A DNA stretch of 64,000 nucleotides from Canna indica (GCA_034359265.1 CP136897.1:33405501-33469500); one strand, 5' to 3'. Shown: positions 9,081 to 21,511, counted from the stretch's first letter. Notes: generated by a model from the sequence alone, not told the origin. Numbers and translations are program-made.

Positions 9081-9448
9081 TTTTTTTTTACTACCTATTT
9101 GATTGCACGACGAGATCATTTTTTTTACCAATCTTTCTAACCAAACGTTAAGGACGGACGACGTCGTCGACATAAAATTTGGCTGTCGATCGCCCGCGCG
9201 GGGCCCGCCGCAACCTCTACGGACGGCTCGATCGACCAACCGACCCGAAAAATTAAAATTTGTAAATAAATAAGAAAAATAACTTTTCATTTATTATTTA
9301 TCGTTTAAAACGGGCGTAACTTCGTGCATTATTGTCCGATTTCATCTTTTCACGTGGCGCTAAAAGGCGCGCGAAGAGACGAAGAAAATGACCCTGAGCA
9401 ATCCCTCGGACGCTCACCCTTATTAGCCGACGATCAGAAGTGCATGAC

Positions 9449-9565
9449 GGGTGCTTTCATACCAGCACTAACGCACCGGATCCCATCAGAACTCCGAAGT
9501 TAAGCGTGCTTGGGCGAGAGTAGTACTAGGATTGGTGAACCCCTGGGAAGTCCTCGTGTTGTATC
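9449..9565 (+). rRNA. 5S rRNA gene
   Basis: Full length. Vs consensus: G7T, A8T, G85T, C91A, C114T, C116T; duplicate of 7529. Confidence 0.93.
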
Positions 9566-9929
9566 TTTTTTTTTACTACCTATTTGATTGCACGACGAGA
9601 TCATTTTTTTTACTAATCTTTCTAACCAAACGTTAAGGACGGACGACGTCGTCGACATAAAATTTCGCTGTCGATCGCCCGCGCGGGGCCCGCCGCAACC
9701 TCTACGGCAGGCTCGATCGACCAACCGACCCGAAAAATTAAAATTTGTAAATAAATAAGAAAAATAACATTTCAATTATTATTTTTGTTTAAAACGGGCG
9801 TAACTCCGTGCATTATTGTCCGATTTTAGCTTTTCACGTGACGCTAAATGCGCGAAGAGACGAAGAAAATGACCCCGGGCTATCCCTCGGACGCTCACCC
9901 TTATTAGCCGACGATCAGATGTGCACGAA

Positions 9930-10046
9930 GGGTGCGATCATACCAGCACTAACGCACCGGATCCCATCAGAACTCCAAAGTTAAGCGTGCTTGGGCGAGA
10001 GTAGTACTAGGATGGGTGACCCCCTGGGAAGTCCTCGTGTTGCCCC
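9930..10046 (+). rRNA. 5S rRNA gene
   Basis: Full length. Vs consensus: G48A, A115C. -1 is A. Duplicate of 8010; the following spacer has the 13-bp deletion. Confidence 0.94.
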
Positions 10047-10401
10047 TTTTTTTTTACTACTTATTTGATTGCACGACGAGATCATTTTTTTTACCAAACG
10101 TTAAGGACGGACGACGTCGTTGATAAAAAATTTGGCTGTCGATCGCCCGCGCGGGGCCTGCCGCAACCTCTACGGCCGGCTCGATCGACCAACCGACCCG
10201 AAAAATTAAAATATGTAAATAAATAAGAAAAATAACATTTCAATCATTATTTTTCGTTTAAAACGGGCGTAACTCCGTGCATTATTGTCCGATTTCAGCT
10301 TTTCACGTGGCGCTAAAAGGCGCGCGAAGAGACGAAGAAAATGACCCTGAGCTATCCCTCGGACGCTCACCCTTATTAGCCGACGATCAGAAGTGCACGA
10401 C

Positions 10402-10518
10402 GGTTGCGATCATACCAGCACTAACGTACCGGATCCCATCAGAACTCCGAAGTTAAGCGTCCTTGGGCGAGAGTAGTACTAGGATGGGTGACCGCCTGGG
10501 AAGTCCTCGTGTTGCATC
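10402..10518 (+). rRNA. 5S rRNA gene
   Basis: Full length. Vs consensus: G3T, C26T, G60C, C93G, C116T; duplicate of 8482. Confidence 0.93.
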
Positions 10519-10883
10519 TTTTTTTTTACTACCTATTTGATTGAACGACGAGATCATTTTTTTTACCAATCTTTCTAACCAAACGTTAAGGACGGACGAC
10601 GTCGTCGACATAAAATTTGGCTCTTGATCGCCCGCGCGGGGCCCGCCGCAACCTCTTCGGCCGGCTCGATCGACCAACCGACTCGAAAAGTTAAAATTTG
10701 TAAATAAATAAGAATAACATTTCAATTATTATTTTTCGTTTAAAACGGGCGTAACTCCGTGCATTATTGTTCGATTTTAGCTTTTCACGTGGCGCTGAAA
10801 GGCGCGCGAAGAGACGAAGAAAATGACCCCGAGTTGTCCCTCGGACGCTGACCCTTATTAGCCGACGATCAGAATTGCATGAC

Positions 10884-11000
10884 GGGTGCGATCATACCAG
10901 CACTAACGCACCGGATCCCATCAAAACTTCGAACTTAAGCGTGCTTGATCGAGAGTAGTACTAGGATGGGTGACCCCCTGGGAAGTCCTTGTGTTGCACC
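10884..11000 (+). rRNA. 5S rRNA gene
   Basis: Full length. Vs consensus: G41A, C46T, G51C, G65A, G66T, C107T. The T-run is preceded by GA (GATTTTTTT). Near-identical copy at 12830. Confidence 0.93.
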
Positions 11001-11371
11001 GATTTTTTTACTACCTATTTGATTGCACGACGAGATCATTTTTTTTACTACCAATCTTTCTAACCAATCGTTAAGGACGAACGACGTCGTCGCCATAAAA
11101 TTTGGCTGTCCGTCGCCCGCGCGGGGCCCATCGCAACCTCTACGGCCGGCTCGATCGACCAACCGACCCGAAAAATTAAAATTTGTAAATAAATAAGAAA
11201 AAAGACATTTCAATTATTATTTTTCGTTTAAAACGGGCGTAACTCCGTGCATTATTGTCCGATTCCAGCTTTTCATGTGGCGTTGAAACGCGCGCGAAGA
11301 GACGAAGAAAATGACCCCGAGTTGTCCCTCGGACGCTCACCCTTATTAGCCGACGATCAGAAGTGCATGAC

Positions 11372-11488
11372 GGGTGCGATCATACTAGCACTAACGCACC
11401 GGATCCCATTAGAACTCCGAAGTTAAGCGTGCTTGCGCGAGAGTGGTACTAGGATGGGTGACCCCTTCGGAAGTCCTCATGTTGCACC
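11372..11488 (+). rRNA. 5S rRNA gene
   Basis: Full length; first gene of the central family. Vs consensus: C15T, C39T, G65C, A74G, C95T, G97C, G108A. Confidence 0.93.
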
Positions 11489-11855
11489 TTTTTTTTTACT
11501 ACCTATTTGATTGCTCGACGAGATCATTTTTTTACCAATCTTTCTAACCAAACGTTAAGGACGGACGACGTCGTCGCCATAAAATTTGGCTGTCGATCGC
11601 CCTAGCGGGGCCCGCCGCAACCTCTACGGCCGGCTCGATCGACCAACCGACCCGAAAAATTAAAATTTGTAAATAAATAAGAAAAATAATATTTCAATAT
11701 TATTTTTCGTTTAAAACGGGTGTAACTCCGTGCATTATTGTCCGATTTCAGCTTTTCACGTGGCGCTGAAAGGCGCGCAAAGAGACAAAGAAAATGACCC
11801 CCGAACTCTCCCTCAGATGCTCACCCATATTAGGCGACGATCGGAAGTGCATATT

Positions 11856-11976
11856 GGGTGTGATCATACCAGCACTAACGCATCGGATCCCATCAGAACT
11901 TCGAAGTTAAGCGTGCTTGGGCGAGAGTAGTACTAGGATGGGTGACCCCCTAGGAAGTCCTCCCTCGCATTGCATC
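11856..11976 (+). rRNA. 5S rRNA gene with 4-bp duplication, probably defective
   Basis: 121 nt: CCTC is duplicated in tandem near gene position 107. Also C6T, C28T, C46T, G97A, T109C, G110A, C116T. The terminal helix with the 5' end would be poor. Best read as a decayed copy. Confidence 0.85.
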
Positions 11977-12344
11977 TTTTTTTTTACTACCTATTTGATT
12001 GCATGACTAGATCATTTTTTTTACCAATCTTCCTAACCAAACGTTAAGGACGGACGACGTCGTCGCCATAAATCTTGGCTGTCGATCACCCGCGCGGGGC
12101 CCGCCGCGACCTCTACGGCCGGCTCGATCGACCAACCGACACGAAAAATTAAAATTTGTAAATAAATAGAAAAAATAACATTTCAATTTTTATTTTTCGT
12201 TTAAAACGGGCGTAACTCCGTGCATTATTGTCCGATTTTAGCTTTTCACGTGGCGCTGAAACGTGCGCGAAGAGACGAAGAAAATGACCCCGAGTTATCC
12301 CTCGGACGCTCACCCTTATTAGCCGACGATCAGAAGTGCATGAC

Positions 12345-12461
12345 GGGTGCGATCATACTAGCACTAACGCACCGGATCCCATCAGAACTTCGAACTTAAG
12401 TGTGCTTGCGCGAGAGTGGTACTAGGATGGGTGACCCCTTGGGAAGTCCTCGTGTTGCACC
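12345..12461 (+). rRNA. 5S rRNA gene, mosaic copy
   Basis: Vs consensus: C15T, C46T, G51C, C57T (box A), G65C, A74G, C95T. C46T/G51C belong to the 10884 type, while C15T/G65C/A74G/C95T belong to the 13803 type. Confidence 0.92.
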
Positions 12462-12829
12462 TTTTTTTTTACTACCTATTTGATTGCACGACGAGATCAT
12501 TTTTTTTACCACTCTTTCTAACCAAACGTTAAGGACGGATGATGTCATCGGCATAAAATTTGGCTGTCGATCACCCGCGCGGGGCCCGCCGCAACCTCTA
12601 CGGCCGGCTCGATCGACCAACCGACCCGAAAAATTATAATTTGTAAATAAATAAGAAAAATAACATTTCAATTATTATTTTTCGTTTAAAACGGGCGTAA
12701 CACCGTGCATTATTGTCCGATTTCAGCTTTTCACGTGGCGCTGAAACGCGCGCGAAGAGACGAAGAAAATGACCCCGAGCTGTCCCTCGGACGCTGACCC
12801 TTATTAGCCGACGATCAGAATTGCATGAC

Positions 12830-12946
12830 GGGTGCGATCATACCAGCACTAACGCACCGGATCCCATCAAAACTTCGAACTTAAGCGTGCTTGATCGAGA
12901 GTAGTACTAGGATGGGTGACCCCCTGGGAAGTCCTTGTGTTGCACC
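12830..12946 (+). rRNA. 5S rRNA gene
   Basis: Full length. Vs consensus: G41A, C46T, G51C, G65A, G66T, C107T; duplicate of 10884, including the GATTTTTTT terminator. Confidence 0.93.
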
Positions 12947-13317
12947 GATTTTTTTACTACCTATTTGATTGCACGACGAGATCATTTTTTTTACTACCAA
13001 TCTTTCTAACCAATCGTTAAGGACGGACGACGTCGTCGCCATAAAATTTGGCTGTCCGTCGCCCGCGCGGGGCCCGCCGCAACCTCTACGGCCGGCTCGA
13101 TCGACCAACCGACCCGAAAAATTAAAATTTGTAAATAAATAAGAAAAATGACATTTCAATTATTATTTTTCGTTTAAAACGGGCGTAACTCCGTGCATTA
13201 TTGTCCGATTCCAGCTTTTCACGTGGCGCTGAAACGCGCGCGAAGAGACGAAGAAAATGACCCCGAGTTGTCCCTCGGACGCTCACCCTAATTAGCCGAC
13301 GATCAGAAGTGCATGAC

Positions 13318-13434
13318 GGGTGCGATCATACTAGCACTAACGCACTGGATCCCATTAGAACTCCGAAGTTAAGCGTGCTTGCGCGAGAGTGGTACTAGGA
13401 TGGGTGACCCCTTCGGAAGTCCTCGTGTTGCACC
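13318..13434 (+). rRNA. 5S rRNA gene
   Basis: Full length. Vs consensus: C15T, C29T, C39T, G65C, A74G, C95T, G97C; partner of 11372. Confidence 0.93.
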
Positions 13435-13802
13435 TTTTTTTTTACTACCTATTTGATTGCTCGACGAGATCATTTTTTTTACCAATCTTTCTAACCAAAC
13501 GTTAAGGACGGACGACGTCGTCGCCATAAAATTTGGCTGTCGATCGCCCGCGCGGGGCCCGCCGCAACCTGTACAGCCGGCTCGATCGACCAACCGACCA
13601 AAAAAATTAAAAATTGTAAATAAATAAGAAAAATGACATTTCAATTATTATTTTTCTTTTAAAATGGGCGTAACTCCGTGCATTATTGTCTGATTCCAGC
13701 TTTTCACGTGGCGCTGAAACGCGCGCGAAGAGACGAAGAAAATGACCCCAAGTTGTCCCTCGGACGCTCACCCTTATTAGACGACGATCAGAAGTGCATG
13801 AC

Positions 13803-13919
13803 GGGTGCGATCATACTAGCACTAACGCACCGGATCCCATCAGAACTCCGAAGTTAAGCGTGCTTGCGCGAGAGTGGTACTAGGATGGGTGACCCCTTCG
13901 GAAGTCCTCGTGTTGCACC
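13803..13919 (+). rRNA. 5S rRNA gene
   Basis: Full length. Vs consensus: C15T, G65C, A74G, C95T, G97C. Confidence 0.94.
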
Positions 13920-14286
13920 TTTTTTTTTACTACCTATTTGATTGCACGACGAGATCTTTTTTTTTACCAATCTTTCTAACCAAACGTTAAGGACGGACGA
14001 CGTCGTCGCCATAAAATTTGGTTGTCGATCGCCCGCGCGGGGCCCGCCGCAACCTCTACGGCCGGCTCGATCGACCAACGGACCCGAAAAATTAAAATTT
14101 GTAAATAAATAAGAAAAATAATATTTCAATATTATTTTTCGTTTAAAACGGGCGTAACTCTGTGCATTATTGTCCGATTTCAGCTTTTCACGTGGCGCTG
14201 AAAGGCGCGCGAAGAGAGGAAGAAAATGACCCCGAGTTGTCCCTCGGACGCTCACCCTTATTAGCCGACGATCAGAAGTGCATGAC

Positions 14287-14403
14287 GGGTGCAATCATAC
14301 TAGTACTAACGCACCGGATCTCATCAAAACTCCGAAGTGAAGCGGGCTTGCGCGAGAGTGGTACTAGGATGGGTGACCCCTTGGGAAGTCCTCGTGTTGC
14401 ACT
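14287..14403 (+). rRNA. 5S rRNA gene, divergent
   Basis: Vs consensus: G7A, C15T, C18T, C35T, G41A, T53G and T59G (both box A), G65C, A74G, C95T, C117T. Eleven changes; probably weak or silent. Confidence 0.9.
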
Positions 14404-14770
14404 TTTTTTTTACTATCTATTTGATTGCACAACGAGATCATTTTTTTACCAATCTTTCTAACCAAACGTTAAGGACGGACGACGTCGTCGCCATAAATCT
14501 TGGCTGTCGATCGTCCGCGCGGGGCCCGCCGCAACCTCTACGGCAGGCTCGATCGAGCAACCGACCCGAAAAATTAAAATTTGTAAATAAATAAGAAAAA
14601 TAACATTGCAATTATTATTTTTTGTTTAAAATATGCGTAACTCCGTGCATTATTGTTCGATTTCAGCTTTTCACGTGACGCTGAAAGGCGCGCGAAGAGA
14701 TGAAGAAAATGACCCCCGAACTCTTCCTCGGACGCTCACCCTTATTAGCCGACGATCAGAAGTGCATGAC

Positions 14771-14887
14771 GGGTGCGATCATATCAGCACTAACGCACCG
14801 GATCCCATCAGAACTTCGAAGTTAAGCGTGCTTGTGCGAGAATAGTACTAGGATGGGTAACCCCCTGGGAAGTCCTCGCGTTGCACC
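14771..14887 (+). rRNA. 5S rRNA gene
   Basis: Full length. Vs consensus: C14T, C46T, G65T, G72A, G89A (box C), T109C. Confidence 0.92.
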
Positions 14888-15256
14888 TTTTTTTTTACTA
14901 CCTATTTGATTGCACGACGAGATCATTTTTTTTACCACTCTTTCTAACCAAACGTTAAGGACGGACGACGTCGTCGACATAAAATATGGCTGTCGATCGC
15001 CCGCGCGGGGCCCGCCGCAAACTCTATGGCCGGCTCCATCGACCAACCGACCCGAAAAATTTAAATTTGTAAATAAATAAAAAAAATAACATTTCAATTA
15101 TTATTTTTCGTTTAAAACGGGCGTAACTCCGTGCATTATTGTCCGATTTCAGCTGTTCACGTGGCGCTGAAAGGCGCGCGAAGAGATGAAGAAAGTGACC
15201 CCGAAACTCTCCCTCGGACTGTCACCCTTATTAGCCGACGATTAGAAGTGGATAAC

Positions 15257-15373
15257 GGTTGCGATCATACCAGCACTAACGCATCGGATCCCATCAGAAC
15301 TCCGAAGTTAAGCGTGCTTGGGCGATAGTAGTACTAGGATGGGTGACCCCCTCGGAAGTCCTCGTGTTGCACC
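15257..15373 (+). rRNA. 5S rRNA gene
   Basis: Full length. Vs consensus: G3T, C28T, G70T, G97C. The following spacer has the 11-bp CCCGC deletion. Confidence 0.94.
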
Positions 15374-15484
15374 ATTTTTTTTTAACCTATTTGATTGCAT
15401 GACGAGATCATTTTTTTTACCAATCTTTCTAACCAAACGTTAAGGACGGACGACGTCGTCGCCATAAAATTTGGCTGTCGATCG

Positions 15485-15489
15485 CCCGC
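15485..15489 (+). other. 11-bp spacer deletion at CCCGC (recurs in other spacers)
   Basis: GCGGGGCCCGC between two CCCGC repeats is missing. Also seen in spacers after 16701, 17173, 19100, 22482 and in the 459-bp units after 38423, 41618, 47032 and 49742, some with later point changes. Confidence 0.75.
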
Positions 15490-15729
15490 CGCAACCTCTA
15501 CGGCCGGCTCGATCGACCAATCGACCCGAAAAATTAAAATTTGTAAATAAATAAGAAAAATAGCATTTCAATTATTATTTTTCATTTAAAACGGGCGTAA
15601 CTCCGTGCATTATTGTCCGATTTCAGCTTTTCACGTGGCGCTGAAAGGCACGCGAAGAGACGAAGAAAATGACCCCGAGCTGTCCCTCGGACGCTCACCC
15701 TTATTAGCCGACGATCAGAAGTGCATGAC

Positions 15730-15846
15730 GGGTGCGATCATATCAGCACTAACGCACCGGATCCCATCAGAACTTCGAAGTTAAGCGTGCTTGTGCGAGA
15801 GTAGTACTAGGATGGGTGACCCCCTGGGAAGTCCTCGCGTTGCACC
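15730..15846 (+). rRNA. 5S rRNA gene
   Basis: Full length. Vs consensus: C14T, C46T, G65T, T109C. Confidence 0.94.
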
Positions 15847-16215
15847 TTTTTTTTTACTACCTATTTGATTGCACGACGAGATCATTTTTTTTACCAATCT
15901 TTCTAACCAAACGTTAAGGAAAGACGACGTCGCCGCCATAAAATTTGGCTGTCGATCGCCCGCGCGGGGCCCGCCGCAAACACTACGGCCGACTCCATCG
16001 ACCAACCGACCCGAAAAATTAAAATTTGTAAATAAATAAGAAAAATAACATTTCAATTATTATTTTTCGTTTAAAACGGGCGTAACTCCGTGCATTATTG
16101 TTCGATTTCAGCTGTTCACGTGGCGCTGAAAGGCGCGCGAAGAGATGAAGAAAATGACCCCCGAACTCTCCCTCGGACGCTCACCCTTATTAGCCGACGA
16201 TCAGAAGTGCATAAC

Positions 16216-16332
16216 GGTTGCGATCATACCAACACTAACGCATCGAATCCCATCAGAACTCCGAAGTTAAGCGTGCTTGGGCGATACTAGTACTAGTATG
16301 GGTGACCCCTTGGGAAGTCCTCATGTTGCACT
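16216..16332 (+). rRNA. 5S rRNA gene, divergent
   Basis: Vs consensus: G3T, G17A, C28T, G31A, G70T, G72C, G82T (box C), C95T, G108A, C117T. The T-run is split by C. Confidence 0.9.
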
Positions 16333-16700
16333 TTTTCTTTTACTACCTATTTGATTGCACGACGAGATCATTTTTTTTACCAATCTTTCTAACCAAACGT
16401 TAAGGACGGACGACGTTGTCGCCATAAATCTTGGCTGTCGATCGCCCGCGCGGGGCCCGCCGCAACCTCTACGGCCGGCTCGATCGACCAACCGACCCGA
16501 AAAATTAAAATTTGTAAATAAATAAGGAAAATAACATTTCAATTATTATTTTTCGTTTAAAACAGGCGTAACTCCGTGCATTATTGTCCGATTTTAGCTT
16601 TTCACGTGGCCCTGAAAGGCGCGCGAAGAGACGAAGAAAATGACCCCGAGCTATCCCACGGACGCTCACCCTTATTAGCCGACGATCAGAAGTGAATGAC

Positions 16701-16817
16701 GGGTGCGATCATGCCAGCACTAACGCACCGGATCCGATCAGAACTCCGAAGTTAAGCGTGCTTGGGCGAGAGTAGTACTAGGATGGGTGACCTCCTCGGA
16801 AGTCCTCATGTTGCACT
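16701..16817 (+). rRNA. 5S rRNA gene
   Basis: Full length. Vs consensus: A13G, C36G, C93T, G97C, G108A, C117T. The following spacer has the 11-bp deletion. Confidence 0.92.
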
Positions 16818-17172
16818 TTTTTTTTTTAACCTATTTGAGTGCATGACGAGCTCATTTTTTTTACCAATCTTTCAAACCAAACGTTAAGGACGGACGACGT
16901 CGTCGCCATAAAATTTGGCTGTCGATCGCCCGCCGCAACCTCTACGACCGGCTCGATCGCCAACCGACCCGAAAAATTAAAATTTGTAAATAAATAAGAA
17001 AAATAACATTTCAATTTTTATTTTTCGTTTAAAACAGACGTAACTCCGTGCATTATTGTTCGATTTCAGCTTTTCACGTGGCACTGAAAGGCGCGCGAAG
17101 AGAGGAAGAAAATGACCCCGAGTTGTCCCTCGGACGCTCACCCTTATTAGCCGACGATCAGAAGTGCATGAC

Positions 17173-17289
17173 GGGTGCGATCATACTAGTACTAACGCAC
17201 TGGATCCCATCAGAACTCCGAAGTGAAGCGTGCTTGCGCGATAGTGGTACTAGGATGGGTGACCCCTTGGGAAGTCCTCATGTTGCACC
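17173..17289 (+). rRNA. 5S rRNA gene
   Basis: Full length. Vs consensus: C15T, C18T, C29T, T53G (box A), G65C, G70T, A74G, C95T, G108A. Confidence 0.91.
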
Positions 17290-17645
17290 TTTTTTTTTTA
17301 ACCTATTTGAGTGCATGACGAGCTCATTTTTTTTACCAATCTTTCTAACCAAACGTTATGGACGGACGACGTCGTCGCCATAAAATTTGGCTGTCGATCG
17401 CCCTCCGCAACCTCTACGACCGGCTCGATCGACCAACCGACCCGAAAAATTAAAATTTGTAAATAAATAAGAAAAATAACATTTCAATTATTATTTTTCG
17501 TTTAAAACGGACGTAACTCCGTGCATTATTGTCCGATTTCAGCTTTTCACGTGGCGCTGAAAGGCGCGCGAAGAAAGGAAGAAAATGACCCCGAGTTGTG
17601 CCTCGGACGCTCACCCTTATTAGCCGACGATCAGAAGTGCATGAC

Positions 17646-17762
17646 GGGTGCGATCATACTAGTACTAACGCACCGGATCCCATCAGAACTCCGAAGTGAA
17701 GCGTGCTTGCGCGAGAGTGGTACTAGGATGGGTGACCCCTTGGGAAGTCCTCGTGTTGCACT
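17646..17762 (+). rRNA. 5S rRNA gene (type A of central block)
   Basis: Vs consensus: C15T, C18T, T53G (box A GTGAAG), G65C, A74G, C95T, C117T. Same alleles at 19572 and 21027. Confidence 0.92.
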
Positions 17763-18129
17763 TTTTTTTTACTACCTATTTGATTGCACAACGAGATCAT
17801 TTTTTTACCAATCTTTCTAACCAAACGTTAAGGACGGACGACGTCGTCGCCATAAATCTTGGCTGTCGATCGTCCGCGTGGGGCCCGCCGCAACGTCTAC
17901 GGCAGGCTCGATCGAGCAACCGACCCGAAAAATTAAAATTTGTAAATAAATAAGAAAAATAACATTGCAATTATTATTTTTCGTTTAAAACATGCGTAAC
18001 TCCGTGCATTATTGTCCGATTTCAGCTGTTCACGTGGCGTTGAAAGGCGCGTGAAGAGATGATGAAAATGACCCCCGAACTCTCCCTCGGACGCTCACCC
18101 TTATTAGCCGACGATCAAAAGTGCATAAC

Positions 18130-18246
18130 GGTTGCGATCATACCAGCACTAACGCACCGGATCCCATCAGAACTCCGAAGTTAAGCGTGCTTGGGCGATA
18201 GTAGTACTAGGATGGGTGACCCCTTGGGAAGTCCTCATGTTGCACT
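18130..18246 (+). rRNA. 5S rRNA gene (type B of central block)
   Basis: Vs consensus: G3T, G70T, C95T, G108A, C117T. Terminator TTTTTCTTTT. Same alleles at 20057 and 21512. Confidence 0.92.
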
Positions 18247-18614
18247 TTTTCTTTTACTACCTATTTGATTGCACGACGAGATCATTTTTTTTACCAATTT
18301 TTCTAACCAAACGTTAAGGACGGACGACATCGTCGCCATAAAATATGGCTGTCGATCGCCCGCGCGGGGCCCGCCGCAAACTCTACGGCCGGCTCCATCG
18401 ACCAACCGACCCAAAAAATTAAAATTTGTAAATAAATAAGAAAAATAACATTTCAATTATTATTTTTCGTTTAAAACAGCCGTAACTCCGTGCATTATTG
18501 TCTGATTTTAGCTTTTCACGTGGCGCTGAAAGGCGCGCGAAGAGACGAAGAAAATGACCCCGAGCTGTCCCTCGGACGCTCACCCTTATTAGCGGACGAT
18601 CAGAAGTGCATGAC

Positions 18615-18731
18615 GGGTGCGATCATATTAACACTAACGCACCGGATCCCATCAGAACTTCGAAGTTAACCGTGCTTGTGCGAGAGTAGTACTAGGATGG
18701 GTGACCCCCTGGGAAATCCTCGTGTTGCACT
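18615..18731 (+). rRNA. 5S rRNA gene (type C of central block)
   Basis: Vs consensus: C14T, C15T, G17A, C46T, G56C (box A), G65T, G102A, C117T. Weak terminator (TTGTCTTTTT). Confidence 0.91.
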
Positions 18732-19099
18732 TGTCTTTTTACTACCTATTTGATTGCACGACGAGATTATTTTTTTTGCCAATTTTTCTAACCAAACGTT
18801 AAGGACGGACGACGTAGTCGCCATAAAATTTGGCTGTCGATCGCCCGCGCGGGTCCCGCCGCAACCTCTACGGCAGGCTCGATCGACCAACCGACCCAAA
18901 AAATTAAAATTTGTAAATAAATAAGGATAATAACATTACAATTATTATTTTTCGTTTAAAATGGGCGTAAGTCCGTGCATTATTGTCCGATTTCAGCTTT
19001 TCACGTGGCGCTGAAAAGCGCGCGAAGAGACGAAGAAAATGACCCCGAGCTGTCCCTCGGACGCTCACCCTTATTAGCCGACGATCAGAAGTGCATGAT

Positions 19100-19216
19100 G
19101 GGTGCGATCATACCAGCACTAACGCACCGGATCCGATCAGAACTCCGAAGTTAATTGTGCTTGGGCGAGAGTAGTATTAGGATGGGTGACCCCCTCGGAA
19201 GTCCTCGTGTTGCACC
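19100..19216 (+). rRNA. 5S rRNA gene (type D of central block)
   Basis: Vs consensus: C36G, G56T and C57T (box A GTTAATTG), C78T, G97C. -1 is T. The following spacer has the 11-bp deletion. Same alleles at 22482. Confidence 0.92.
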
Positions 19217-19571
19217 TTTTTTTTTAACCTATTTGATTGCATGACGAGATCATTTTTTTTACCAATCTTTCTAACCAAACGTTAAGGACAGACGACGTCG
19301 TCGCCATAAAATTTGGCTGTCGATCGCCCGTCGCAACCTCTACAGCCGGCTCGATCGACCAACCGACCCGAAAAATTAAAATTTGTAAATAAATAAGAAA
19401 AATAATATTTCAATTATTATTTTTCATTTAAAACGGGCGTAACTCCGTGCATTATTGTCCGATTTCAGCTTTTCACGTGGCGCTAAAAGGCGCGCGAAGA
19501 GAGGAAGAAAATGACCCCGAGTTGTCCCTCGGACGCTCACCCTTATTAGCCGACGATCAGAAGTGCATGAC

Positions 19572-19688
19572 GGGTGCGATCATACTAGTACTAACGCACC
19601 GGATCCCATCAGAACTCCGAAGTGAAGCGTGCTTGCGCGAGAGTGGTACTAGGATGGGTGACCCCTTGGGAAGTCCTCGTGTTGCACT
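19572..19688 (+). rRNA. 5S rRNA gene (type A)
   Basis: Vs consensus: C15T, C18T, T53G, G65C, A74G, C95T, C117T; as 17646. Confidence 0.92.
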
Positions 19689-20056
19689 TTTTTTTTTACT
19701 ACCTATTTGATTGCACAACGAGATCATTTTTTTACCAATCTTTCTAACCAAACGTTAAGGACGGACGACGTCGTCGCCATAAATCTTGGCTGTCGATCGT
19801 CCGCGTGGGGCCCGCCGCAACCTCTACAGCAGGCTCGATCGAGCAACCGACCCGAAAAATTAAAATTTGTAAATAAAGAAGAAAAATAACATTGCAATTA
19901 TTATTTTTCGTTTAAAACATGCGTAACTCCGTGCATTATTGTCCGATTTCAGCTGTTCACGTGGCGTTGAAAGGCGCGTGAAGAGATGATGAAAATGACC
20001 CCCGAACTCTCCCTCGGACGCTCACCCTTATTAGCCGACGATCAAAAGTGCATAAC

Positions 20057-20173
20057 GGTTGCGATCATACCAGCACTAACGCACCGGATCCCATCAGAAC
20101 TCCGAAGTTAAGCGTGCTTGGGCGATAGTAGTACTAGGATGGGTGACCCCTTGGGAAGTCCTCATGTTGCACT
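20057..20173 (+). rRNA. 5S rRNA gene (type B)
   Basis: Vs consensus: G3T, G70T, C95T, G108A, C117T; as 18130. Confidence 0.92.
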
Positions 20174-20541
20174 TTTTCTTTTACTACCTATTTGATTGCA
20201 CGACGAGATCATTTTTTTTACCAATTTTTCTAACCAAACGTTAAGGACGGACGACATCGTCGCCATAAAATTTGGCTGTCGATCGCCCGCGCGGGGCCCG
20301 CCGCAAACTCTACGGCCGGCTCCATCGACCAACCGACCCAAAAAATTAAAATTTGTAAATAAATAAGAAAAATAACATTTCAATTATTATTTTTCGTTTA
20401 AAACAGCCGTAACTCCGTGCATTATTGTCTGATTTTAGCTTTTCACGTGGCGCTGAAAGGCGCGCGAAGAGACGAAGAAAATGACCCCGAGCTGTCCCTC
20501 GGACGCTCACCCTTATTAGCGGACGATCAGAAGTGCATGAC

Positions 20542-20658
20542 GGGTGCGATCATATCAACACTAACGCACCGGATCCCATCAGAATTTCGAAGTTAACCGT
20601 GCTTGTGCGAGAGTAGTACTAGGATGGGTGACCCCCTGGGAAGTCCTCGTGTTGCACT
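20542..20658 (+). rRNA. 5S rRNA gene (type C)
   Basis: Vs consensus: C14T, G17A, C44T, C46T, G56C, G65T, C117T. Confidence 0.91.
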
Positions 20659-21026
20659 TGTCTTTTTACTACCTATTTGATTGCACGACGAGATTATTTT
20701 TTTTGCCAATTTTTCTAACCAAACGTTAAGGACGGACGACGTAGTCGCCATAAAATTTGGCTGTCGATCGCCCGCGCGGGTCCCGCCGCAACCTCTACGG
20801 CGGGCTCGATCGACCAACCGACCCGAAAAATTAAAATTTGTAAATAAATAAGGATAATAACATTTCAATTATTATTTTTCGTTTAAAACGGGCGTAAGTC
20901 CGTGCATTATTGTCCGATTTCAGCTTTTCACGTGGCGCTGAAAGGCGCGCGAAGAGACGAAGAAAATGACCCCGAGTTGTCCCTCGGACGCTCACCCTTA
21001 TTAGCCGACGATCAGAAGTGCATGAC

Positions 21027-21143
21027 GGGTGCGATCATACTAGTACTAACGCACCGGATCCCATCAGAACTCCGAAGTGAAGCGTGCTTGCGCGAGAGTG
21101 GTACTAGGATGGGTGACCCCTTGGGAAGTCCTCGTGTTGCACT
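21027..21143 (+). rRNA. 5S rRNA gene (type A)
   Basis: Vs consensus: C15T, C18T, T53G, G65C, A74G, C95T, C117T. Its upstream spacer is a C/D-type hybrid that skips the type D unit. Confidence 0.92.
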
Positions 21144-21511
21144 TTTTTTTTTACTACCTATTTGATTGCACAACGAGATCATTTTTTTACCAATCTTTCT
21201 AACCAAACGTTAAGGACGGACGACGTCGTCGCCATAAATCTTGGCTGTCGATCGTCCGCGTGGGGCCCGCCGCAACCTCTACGGCAGGCTCGATCGAGCA
21301 ACCGACCCGAAAAATTAAAATTTGTAAATAAATAAGAAAAATAACATTGCAATTATTATTTTTCGTTTAAAACATGCGTAACTCCGTGCATTATTGTCCG
21401 ATTTCAGCTGTTCACGTGGCGTTGAAAGGCGCGTGAAGAGATGATGAAAATGACCCCCGAACTCTCCCTCGGACGCTCACCCTTATTAGCCGACGATCAA
21501 AAGTGCATAAC

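Larger units (their letters stand above)
7044..11000 (+). repeat. Tandem block duplication, 4 units x 2 (1920 bp)
   Basis: Genes at 7529, 8010, 8482 and 8964 recur at 9449, 9930, 10402 and 10884 (offset 1920). The junction falls inside the chimeric gene at 8964. It overlaps and post-dates the 2407-bp duplication. Confidence 0.88.
10884..13434 (+). repeat. Partial block duplication, 1946 bp offset
   Basis: Genes 10884 and 11372 recur as 12830 and 13318. The switch into the second copy lies in the spacer at about 12750-12795. Confidence 0.75.
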
